DNA of 64,000 nucleotides from Hygrocybe punicea (taxonomy: Eukaryota > Basidiomycota > Agaricomycetes > Agaricales > Hygrophoraceae). The position numbers were made by a program, and so were the translations under genes. The stretch's first letter is position 1, and each line of letters starts with the position of its first letter. Location: the NCBI GenBank assembly GCA_963556145.1, contig OY744470.1:3658001-3722000 (forward strand), read 5' to 3'. Shown one piece after another: positions 47,583-57,500 of this stretch. The notes under the pieces were generated by a model. The model ran no database searches. It saw only the letters and a program-made list of their open reading frames with translations, and had not been told where the DNA came from.

Positions 47583-50500
47583 TTAAAATGCAATTTCATG
47601 ACTATGGTGATCTATATACTTGTTGACATAGTAAGAATGGAATGCATATAGAGTGTGCTGGAAGCCAAAATTACGTGGCAAACGCTGTTTACCATAGACC
47701 GCCATCAAATGTGCACCCCGCAGGATCATGTCTGTGTGTATTACTGACATCGCCCGTTGCCCTCTCACAATATGAGGTTTGACAATCCACATCCTGGTGA
47801 GCTCACAGGGCTGCAAATCAGAAGGGATGAGCCATTCAACAAGTGCACAGGGGTACAGAATGTCGGCAAAGTGAAAATCAAAAAAAAGGCGTACACGTCC
47901 AACGTGTAAGCCACGGAATCCGTCCTGTTCCTGGTCTTTGGCAATAAAGACTGTGTCGTATCGCGCTGCACCTTTATACCATGATGGTGTGGCTCGAATA
48001 ACCTCCCGGTGCATACCACCAACTCCCGAGACATCACTGGGTGCATAGTAGATCGAGGTGGCCGAATGATACACACGTACTTGGCCTGAAAACACTGGAC
48101 AGTCTTCTAGAGAAACGTCGGCACCCAGAATTATGGAATCCGGATGTAATACATCATAAAGGAAGCGGCCAATATGTTCTTGAAGGCGTGGTTGCTGGAT
48201 GTAGAGCATGAGTACCTTCACATGGCCCGGATAACCTTGTGCTGTCATGGGTTTGAGTTATGAATTAACATATAGACACATTACACGTACCTTTGGTTCT
48301 TGCCAGCGAAACTTCACCCTCGTATCTGTTTCCATCCACCGGGCCCTCGTCCACGTCATCATCGTTACCTGTCTCGTTGACAGTGGGCAACACGAGGGCA
48401 AGAGGGGCCACGTCGACAATCACAGGTATCCCAGTGCTTGGGCCGTCAAGCATTTTACGGTGAGCAAAGTCGACCTTAGCCGCCACAAGCTTGTCAAGCC
48501 TTTGATTAATGAGTAACATTTGGCCCAGCGCTTTCCAGCGGCTCGATCGTCGCCAGGGCTTTTTGACAGCCTTTATGTGTTTTGACTCGGTGATTGAAGA
48601 ACAAAGGCCATTGAGGGCCCCGAACTGTTGTATGCCGCGTCGGTAGTGGTCGAGGGAATGTTGTCGAGGGAGTATGAAGTTGTTACGGACACCAGTGTCA
48701 ACAAAGATAACACGGTCTCGTTGGAAGTTGGCCAGAGCCATGTCAATTGCACATAACGTGTCCTCGTCTACAACTGACCGGCGTACATAATAACAGAAGT
48801 CCATGAATGAACTTATTGCACGGACCATTTGGTCAGGTACATAACCAACAATTGCCGGCAAAAAGACCTGTTGAGAGCAATGAGGTACGATAATTTTATA
48901 GAGGCTATAATATACCTTCATAAGTGCCTTGGAATCATCACCGGTCCATTGTTTGAAGTTTTGGCCCTGGTGGAACCGACATAGACCAGGGAAGGCAGGG
49001 GCAGCCGCTATTCGACGGTCTATATCAGCCAGCATCTTGCGTGCATTGGCCGGTGTGTGTGTGTTCTATATAGTCAACCACCCAGGTTACGAGGTGGTCC
49101 TTGAATGATCCTTTGATGACTTGGTGGAGGATATCGGGTGACAAGAGCTCATGGATATCGGCCCGCGGGAAGTATACTGTGAATAGCTGTTTGATTGGAG
49201 TAAATAAAGATATCTTTTAGCGACATCGGCTAACATACTGTGACATCGCCGACCACGCCATACCCATTCCATAGTTCCTGAGCGGTGAACGCCTCTTGAA
49301 GTGCATCCATATGCACATGTGATCGAAGCCCACATGGTTCCGCCGAATCCAGTTTATCTGCTGGTATAAGACACCTGAATATTCAATCAGCGAAGTGCAT
49401 GGGTTTAAAATGACGACTGTAGACTTACTTTGGACACCAGCCCTGAACTATACAGGCCAGTAATGCCTGTTCGGGGTAATCCGCAATATATGGTCCCACA
49501 CCGTAAATGACACGGCGGAAGTGTCCGTCACCACATCGGGTGACGCGTGGCTTGATCATATGTGGTTTGAGGGATTGAAGAATATGTGCCAGGGATGTGT
49601 GAAACAGTTGTCGGCGAAAGCGGCGGAAATCCGGGTCATCTTGAAACTCACGATCAGCTGGGCCAGGGAGGTTAGTTGCCGAACCTAAGGACAACAAAAA
49701 AACTCACTCTTTGCAATCGCAAGAAAGCCCACCAATGTCACAGCATTTCGAAGTGCTCGACGGACATTATTATGTACAGGTCCAAGTGATGCATATAGTG
49801 GATAGTATTCATTCTGGCCAGTGGCGACTGACACGGTTGTTTTGTCGCTGCCTAACACGATAGGTGCAAACATAGCACCATGATTTTCTGGGTCTTTGGC
49901 AATGAGGTCCTGTCATTTCAAGGGTTGTTAGTTTCAGTTAGATTACCAATTGGGCAGCTTACCGCCTGCTCCCATGCCCAATTCCCAGAGAACAAATCGG
50001 TGTACTGTTGTTTGGCATTCTTGTAGACACGTTTGGGGGCATAGTCCATCTCTTTGGTGAAATCAGGGTTGCTGAGCTGGGATTCCATCACGTCCAAAAG
50101 ATCGCGATGCCAAACATCATAGGTGGCCGTTTTCCAAGGTGGCGGATCCTCTGCCTCTATTTCACCGGCATATTCTACTTCAAACGACTTCCACGGTGCA
50201 TCGCCAAGCTGTGTAGCGTCTATGGTAGAATATAGCTCCTTTTCATCCGCAAAAGGTGGATCCGACTCAGGATATAAAGCGGCTAGCAATTCCATATGTC
50301 GGTTGATTTTACCCGCAGACATCTCAACGTCATGGAACAGAAAATCTGCCAATTCGAACTCGGCCCGGCCCGCATATGGCAAATAATCATTCATAGCTTT
50401 GATAGTAGATGGGAAAGGGGGAGTATTGGGTGGAAGGTCATCACCTTCAGGATCGCAAGGGGTGCCTATCACATTTGGCATCAATATGGCAAGTGCAAGC

Positions 50501-50820
50501 ATACCTGGAGTTGACTCACCGTCAATGATGGGGTGGTTAACGATAAATTGTCCGTCAGCCATCCACACATCAGGGTTAGGTGAGCCACAATCAAGATCAT
50601 GATCATCATAATTTGGTGTGTCATCCCGTTGAGACGGTGTGTCATCCCGTTGAGATGGGGTGTCGCGAGGTGGTGTTTGTACGGGAGGATGATTCGGCGG
50701 TGGTTTTATGTGAGTATTTAAGTGCTGCGTACGGCCGGATCGGCTTCGGAAGTATCTGTTGCATCCTGGGTGGGGGCATGGAAACTGGAGAGGTTTGAAG
50801 AACTTCTTTATTCTCTGCAT
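47583..50820 (-). mobile_element. Plavaka-type DNA transposon, transposase gene
   Basis: A multi-exon transposase read from 50820 to 47583. It begins with a C2H2 zinc finger, CPHPGCNRYFRSRSGRTQH (C-x4-C-x12-H-x3-H), then a long acidic/proline-rich region with a tandem PSQRDDT unit. The core contains FAPIVLGSDKTTVSVATGQN, LFTVYFPRADIHELLSPDIL, HQVIKGSFKDHLVTWV, FKQWTGDDSKALMKVY, LCSSITESKHIKAVKKPWRR and a C-terminal domain ending HTLYAFHSYYVNKYIDHHSH. These blocks are typical of the Plavaka family, CACTA-related elements abundant in Agaricomycetes. Introns at about 49911-49962, 49690-49710, 49378-49432, 49188-49237 and 48868-48915 have GT-AG ends. I saw no stop codon within exons, so it may be intact. 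Terminal inverted repeats and target duplications were not found. Confidence 0.85.
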
Positions 50821-50967
50821 TGATGGATTGAGCTGGCGTATGTTGGCTGTGAGGTTGGCGGCCTGAGTGAGAACACGTGTGGTCCTGTATCATTGTAAAC
50901 TCAGCCACGATAAAAAGGTACAAGATATATCAAAACGAACCATTTCCCACATTAACCGCTTTGCTCA

Positions 50968-51336
50968 ATGCCCAACAAAAAAAAACTGGTGATCACGTCC
51001 GACATCACTTCTGATGTCTCCTTGGCTGGTCGGATGACCACTTGTACTGGGAATAGGGATCGCGTCGTCGGTCTCCCTGACATGCCAGCAAAAAGGGCCA
51101 CAAAAGAAGAGGTAGCTGCTAAAAAAACCGCGGCTGAGCACGAGAAGGCCCACAAATTTGCAACTAACCTCGAGGCCGTGAAAAAGGTAGCCGCAATTGA
51201 GGATGCTCTGAACCAAGCAGAGACTGCAAAAGACGCCAACGCGATGTTATGTGAATGTTTGTTTCACCAAGAATTACCGGAGTTGACTTTGTTCAGGTAC
51301 CTTCTTGTTGTTCGTGGGTTTTTAATTTTTAAATAA
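50968..51336 (+). CDS. Small charged protein next to the Plavaka transposase, interrupted
   Basis: Divergent from the transposase. The frame begins MPNKKKLVITSDITSD and has the phrase VGLPDMPAKRATKEEVAAKK, followed by an Ala/Lys/Glu-rich, probably coiled-coil stretch (KVAAIEDALNQAETAKD). Similar lysine-rich small proteins accompany Plavaka elements in other agaricomycetes, as far as I recall, but their role is unknown. A possible donor, GTACCT at about 51297, follows LPELTLF, so the listed stop probably lies in an intron. The Gypsy LTR begins at 51354, so the rest of the gene has been displaced beyond the right edge or lost. Confidence 0.5.
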   Translation: MPNKKKLVITSDITSDVSLAGRMTTCTGNRDRVVGLPDMPAKRATKEEVAAKKTAAEHEKAHKFATNLEAVKKVAAIEDALNQAETAKDANAMLCECLFHQELPELTLFRYLLVVRGFLIFK

Positions 51337-51353
51337 CCTATCAGGAAGGGGTT

Positions 51354-52613
51354 TGTGGGTATATGTACTATATGAATCAATAGAATGTAATAGTGAGGTC
51401 TCTTCAATTAAGAATTGAGACTTTGAGTAGGGATGAATAGCAATTGAGTGTGTGATGTACTGAAAATACTAATATGAACTACTGGAATATAAATGAATAC
51501 TGATAACAATATTCACCAGTTGAATATGGATGGTTTTGGCTACAGGGCCTATTCAATCAAGAGTATCTCTGGGTATTATAATATCTGACTTAAATCCGAA
51601 GCTTCAAACGCACATTGGCTACTAGTTCAGGGATATCTTTAATACCTTTTGAATACTCTGTTTTGTTTAGGATGAAACCTTAACCTTAGAAGTGTATCTA
51701 TTTAAGATAAAACCTTAACCTTAGAAATGTATCTAGCTGACTAATGCTGACTAATGAATTGATTGGACTGAGTGAACTGGGTGAATTCTCCTTGATGACA
51801 AGGGGAACTCAGAGAATGATAGAATAAGAGTGAACTAGACTGGATTGCAAGCACTAGCTACTACAATGAGTAACTACTAGTACTAAGAGAATGAGGGATC
51901 ACACTGTGTGAACCCAACTAAGAGTGACTACTGAGTGGTGAGGGGGGGAATCCTACTGACTACTGGAATTTGGGGGCCCTATTTATACTGTTGGAGAACA
52001 ATGGGGGACTGAGAACAATGGGAAAGTGAGAACAATAGGACTGAGTCATGAGAACAATGGATGGCATCAAAGAGGCTGTGAACAATGGGCTCTATCTCCA
52101 TTTGGACTGTTTAGAACAATAGACTGCTCAGAACAATAGACCATTGTCTTTATGTAAGCAGAATATCACAATCACTCTCTGATGCATCCTATCTTATCAT
52201 TATCTTATCATCCTCTTGTTCACATCTTATCTAATCATTTCCCATTATCTAGCTGAGCCGCTTTTGATCAATACAAGTAAACAAGATTTGTAATCAATCC
52301 ATTACTGCTAATATAGGTAACAATGCTAGTTGGGCTTGTCTCCTTGCACGCGCAATACAGAGAAATATATAGTAAATACTAATGAGTGGGGGATGTGCCT
52401 CTGTGCACCATACATAAACGGCTAGGTCTGGGCATTACTAGTGAAGCCATAATAAATGATATAAAGGTAAGCATATATGCTATTTGTGTCTGTTCACTAG
52501 CATGCGTAATGTGGAAAGGCATAGAATGGGTACTAATGAGTGTAGGTGTGCATCCATAGTGTTGCACTTAAATATCTAAGTCCGTGGTCCGATGGTAAAC
52601 CCATGACATTACA
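51354..52613 (-). repeat. 3' long terminal repeat of the Gypsy element
   Basis: On the minus strand it begins TGTAATGTCATGGGTTTACC and ends CATATACCCACA, the TG...CA ends of an LTR. It is AT-rich and CpG-poor, has no open frame, and carries a plausible minus-strand promoter (TATA at 51980-51989). A 36-bp tandem duplication (AAAACCTTAACCTTAGAA-like) lies at about 51670-51735. The polypurine tract next to 52614 is not obvious, and the second LTR is outside the window, so the ends are inferred. Confidence 0.6.
51980..52158 (-). promoter_or_regulatory. LTR promoter: TATA box with upstream AACAAT array
   Basis: AGTATAAATA on the minus strand (51980-51989) is preceded, within about 170 bp of U3, by seven copies of AGAACAATGG-like or AGAACAATAG-like words on the plus strand and one in inverse orientation (CCATTGTC, about 52150-52157). 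The AACAAT core is the classic HMG-box/SOX recognition word. Confidence 0.6.
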
Positions 52614-52724
52614 CCCAAAAACACTTGGGGTCATGACATCCGCACAACACAATTAAATCAACTGTCCCCAGTTGAAACCAAAAGAAAACAACTTTTAATC
52701 TGAGAAGAAGCTTTTACATTATTA

Positions 52725-53297
52725 CTATTCTTTTAACTTCTTCTTCATCTTTCCAAAGAATTCCTCCCAATCTTGTATATCAACTCCTTCTGCTTTTAAC
52801 CGATCCATGTTCTTCTTCGTAGCATTTAGTAGCGCCTTGAGGTGGTACTTAGGGCGAGTGCGCTTCTTTTGTAGTGGCTTAGGAAGTAATGCCGGAATTG
52901 CAGGGCATTCGAAACGATTGCGGCGAGAGGAAGTTGGGTGGTTACGATTTGTGGAAAATGAAGGAGGCGATTCGAGCCATTCTCTAAACTCCGGGTCTAA
53001 GGGTACAGATTGCGAAGGGACGGTGGCGGGTGGCATAGGAAAGTTGGGAAGACTATCCATGAAAAAGTCGAAATCGTCTGGCGGCGGACAGTCGACGCCT
53101 CGTACGTTCACAGATTCGAAATCGATGTATTCGTCAGATTCCGAAGGGGGTAGCGGTGGTGTCTGAGCGGGACTAGTTGGTTTGGTAAAGAAGTCTGTAT
53201 CGTATTCGGTGGGAGTATCGAATAAGCGTGATAAATCGAGACGGCGTAGAGGAATATCCATAGATGGAGAAGGTGAAGGACTGGAGTATGATGTCAT
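52725..53297 (-). CDS. Retrotransposon ORF3, proline/acidic protein with basic C-terminus
   Basis: A 190-residue frame from the first ATG at 53297; the frame remains open upstream to about 53516, so an earlier start or a spliced leader is possible. It lies between pol and the 3' LTR in the same orientation, the position where env-like or accessory genes occur. The protein is rich in Pro, Ser and acidic residues (PPLPPSESDEYIDFE, PPPDDFDFF) and ends in a basic, helical segment (QKKRTRPKYHLKALLNATKK, FFGKMKKKLKE). I see no membrane helix, so an envelope-like role is unlikely. Its sequence is CpG-rich, unlike pol. No family recognised. Confidence 0.55.
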   Translation of the reverse strand: MTSYSSPSPSPSMDIPLRRLDLSRLFDTPTEYDTDFFTKPTSPAQTPPLPPSESDEYIDFESVNVRGVDCPPPDDFDFFMDSLPNFPMPPATVPSQSVPLDPEFREWLESPPSFSTNRNHPTSSRRNRFECPAIPALLPKPLQKKRTRPKYHLKALLNATKKNMDRLKAEGVDIQDWEEFFGKMKKKLKE

Positions 53298-53516
53298 AGT
53301 ATGATATGGATTACGGTATATGGGCGTCTGGTAGTGCTGAAGCGCTGAGCGGAATAGCGGTGTAGTTGATGTAACAGGAGACGTTAAGGGAAAATATTTG
53401 TGGGGGAACCGGAATGGTGGGTCAAGCAATACTAATGTGGGACGTTGTGTCACAATAGGTCCCTGTGGGTCCAGAACTAAACTAGCCCTGGCCTTGCTAT
53501 ATTGGGATGATGTATT

Positions 53517-54570
53517 TCAAATTCGATTTAAGGTTGTATGATCGATCAAATCGGGATTTTACCATTCCCTTGGTTCTTCAGGGTCTTGAAGCTGTATCGG
53601 GTACAGATCTGCAATAGTACCAATGCTTATCCGGTCTAGACCGTTTACTCAGGTCACATGAGAAAACATGTGCCGGTCACGTGTTTTCCAGGGTCATAGC
53701 TGTACATTTGCACGATCCGTCTTTTCTTTCCTCTAGTCTGCCACTATGGTTCTGTAGTGCTCCACTCCTTTTTCTTGCTATGCCACTATGCAATAAATCG
53801 TAAAAAAAATCTATCCGACGCTATGAATGGTCACTCCATCCTCCCTTCAAGAAAAAAAAAAAAAACGCTAAGTAACACTTCATTTTTATATTCATTATTT
53901 GCCTGTACTGAAGTATTTGCATGTAGAAAACGGCTTATACTAGCCATTCTGTACTACCGTACATTTACAATCGATCGACAATGGATTCGTCTGGAGGATG
54001 GACGGGCCAGGGGTGATGCCGAGCATCACTCCGTTTCACCTTGGGCGAGCGCTATATTTTTCGGGCGGGACTCAGTTGCTGGACTACTGGGAGTGGCGGG
54101 TCACTGGTCGTTCGTCCATTCTTTTATTCTTTCTATTCATACATGAGCTTTGCTTTCATTTATCCTATCTTCCTTTTCGTTATGTCTTGTCATTTCGTTT
54201 CATTTCGTTATGTTTCGTCATTTCATTTCGTTTCGTTATGTTTCGTTAATAATTTCATTTCTTTATCATTTGTATTCTTATCATGGTCTTGTCAACGCTT
54301 AGATGAGAGAGGGGTTGTACTATCATATTGTAGCGATATATATTTTCTTTGCGTGTCTGACTTAAAAAAAATGACCGGCAAGTCAAAATAAAATTTATCT
54401 AATCAGTTTAGATAGCATAAAAAAAAGGGTGCGTGACGGGAAATCATGTGCATAGGTAAAAATAGCGGTCAATAAAAATGCATGGGGCATAGAAAAAGAG
54501 GGTGTGCAGCGGGAAATCACATGAGGGATAGGGGTCTTGGATATAACTAAATATTCAGTCACTAAAGGTG
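53517..54570. other. Internal non-coding region of the Gypsy element
   Basis: About 1 kb between pol and ORF3. It contains TTTCGTTATG-like short repeats at about 54170-54250 and two related 40-bp segments with the shared word CGGGAAATCA (about 54436 and 54511). No domain-bearing frame. Confidence 0.4.
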
Positions 54571-57500
54571 CTAGAATATTGGAATCAATGCAGAAAAAGG
54601 AAAATCTTGAATGAATGAGTGTGGGGCTATACAATAGCGGTGAGGAATAATAGTATTGTATCTCTTCTGGAGTAGATCTGCGGATAGTGGTACTTGTAAC
54701 TGATGAAGATGATATATAGGATAACCATATTTTGACAACTTTAAACCTGCATCAAAGTCTTCATTGCCAAGACCTGAGGGGTCATTGACTTCTCCTGGTA
54801 CTTTTACTGAACCAACTGTAATGACACCTGTAATGGAACTGATTGGCGTTGTTTCATAAAGCCACATGTGACAGACAGTGGCTGGAACTTGATATTTTCT
54901 AAATTCAAAATTCTTTGTGCGTGATGCAATGTGTGCAGCAAATTCTGGCTTGATGGCAAGAATAATATCTGTGATGTCTCCTGATTTAAGAGATATTAAC
55001 TGATTTACTGAGCAATCCTCTACTTCAGCAGCTTCATCTTCCTGGTCTGCTATTTCATAAAGGATAGGGTCAGTTCGATAAATGTATGGTAAAATCCGAA
55101 ATGCTGCATAATGCTCAGCATGCACAGCACCATCTAATTCTTTTAAAACATAAGTTCCTCTTCTTGTTTGTCTGACAACTTCATATGGGCCAAGGTAACG
55201 AGGGTCTGTCTTGAATTTTCCTATAGTCATCTCCAAACGACTATTATATACTAGAACTAGTTCTCCTGGCTGATAATCACGTTTTTGCAATCGTCTATGA
55301 AATCTCTGATCAAATTGCAATTTAGATATGAAGCGAGCCTGTTTAAGCACAGCTGCTGCTTTATCAATATCTTCTTGATGTCTTCCAAGCTGACGTATGC
55401 GGAGTGCTAACAAATCTGATGTAGAAAGTCCTGAGCAAAAACCTTCAACCATAAATGTGGCTTCTGTTAGGTCAAAGGGAAGTATAGGATGAGTGCCATG
55501 GAGTAGATAATAAGGTGAGTATCCAGTAACACTGCTGACTGTAATTCGGTCTGCAAATGATGCTAACTCTACGTGCTTGTGCCAATTCTTGATTTTTCCA
55601 GTCTTATCTTTTTCACAGGACTTGACTATGGCTTCACGTAGAGTAAAATGTCCTCTTTCTATTACACCATTTGCATGCTTATTGTAGGGTGATATGCGAA
55701 CCTGAGGAATTCCTAGTCTTCTAAGCAGAGACTCAAATGCTCCTTTGACTTCTCCTCCATTATCAGTAACTACATGTTCAATGGCACCATAGCGACAATA
55801 GATCTGTTCCCAGAAGAATTTTGCTAAGTTGTGTGAATTGTTTGATCTTAGAGCTTTTACTTCAGTTGCTCCTGATAAATCATCACGTGCTGCTACAATG
55901 AAATGGTAGCCTCCTGAAGGTGGCATAAACATTACATCAATGTATACCTTTTGAAAAATTGCTGTAGGGGTAGAAATTGTAGGGGAAATTTCGATTTTCT
56001 TCAAGCTCCTAATTTGACACTGATGACATGATGAAATGTGGTAATGGACATCTGCTCTGAGATGAGGCCAAAAAAATCGAAGTTTGACTAAGTCAAACAC
56101 AGCTTGTTCTCCTTTATGACCTAAGTTTTCATGAGCTTGAGTGAGAATGGCGATTCTTTTCTTTGCATTCATAATCACTAATGAAGGCATTTTCTGGCCA
56201 TTTCTTCTAAACAGTTTATCATCTTTTAAATAAAATTGTCCAGTTTTCTTCAGAAATCTTCTTCTTGCCTGCAAGGTATCTGTTGAAGGCATTTCCAATG
56301 TGGATAAAAAATGTTTTACTTGAATGAGTATCTTGTCCTGTTGTAATTTAATTTCATTATTTGAAGGGAGTGTGATGGCCTTGTATGGCAATTTGGTAGG
56401 GACAGTGAAGCTAAATTTTCTTATTTCATGTGGATCAGGAACATGAACAAGCAAGGCAATATCATCTAGCCATGAATCATCATGCTCTTCATTTTCTTCA
56501 TTATCTGCAAGTTCTCTGCGAGAAAGTGCATCTGGTCCCCTAAACTGGGTTGCAGGTACATGAATAAGTTTGAAGTCAAATAATAAAATTCCTTGAATCC
56601 ATCTGTTTATGGCTGCATTAGGTTGTAAATCCGGTTCATTGAGCATGCCTTTTATAAACTTGGCATCTACCTCTATATGTAAATTCTTTATTCCTATTAA
56701 ATACAGTCTCCAGTGGCGTAACGCGCGGTATAGTCCATATAACTCCAGTTTTGGCTGTGAATATCTGGATTCTCTTTCACTCATTGGTATTGAACCATAT
56801 CTAGCAGGGCGACGATTTCCATTTTCATCTTCTTGTGATAAAATAAAACCGGCAGCAATATGGCTACTGTCTACTGATAAATATGTGGGTCTATCTGATG
56901 TATAATCAATAGAGCGGAGTGCAGGTGCTGAAGAAACCTTTTCTTTCAATGCCTGGAAAGCTGCTTGTCTTCTTTCATCCCATATAAACTCTGCTCCTTT
57001 ATGGAATAACTCTGCTAGTGGCTTGGCTAGTGCAGAATAATTTTCTATCCAAATGCGAACTGTTCCACAGAGACCTAGAAAGCCTCTAACATCCTTGGGA
57101 GTCTTGAGTGGGGGCCAGTCCAAAACCTTTTGTACTCTACTATCATCAGGACAACGTCCTTCCGGAGTGCATTTCTGTCCTACGATCACAACACTTGAGC
57201 GGCAAAGTTGTGTCTTCTTAGCTGATATTGTCATTCCTGCACAAGCAAGGCGATGCATAATGCGATGTACATCTTGAGCGTGCTCCCAAATAAACCTTCT
57301 GATTCCTGGATTTTCTAGTAAAACTTCTGGTCTTCCATCTTGATCAGGATAAATGGATGAAGGTCCTTTTATAGGTAAATCATCAATGAAGCTATTTGCA
57401 GTATGAGGGATTTCATCTTGAAGGATGAAGCACATACAACGTTGGAATTCTGCAGGTGAATTTGTGAATCCAGTGGGAAGTGATGTGAGACGAAGTAATC

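Noticed and set aside
51993..52158. Regularly recurring AGAACAATGG words resembling a short repeat array
   Set aside because: Not CRISPR: the repeats are about 10 bp, the spacing is irregular, the genome is eukaryotic and the array lies inside an LTR promoter.
52575..52640. tRNA-like A-box sequence (GTGGTCCGATGG) near the LTR end
   Set aside because: No matching B-box and no cloverleaf could be folded; the sequence is the conserved terminus of the LTR.
52725..53297. Envelope-like identity for retrotransposon ORF3
   Set aside because: No signal peptide, membrane helix or cysteine-rich ectodomain is visible; only its position resembles env.
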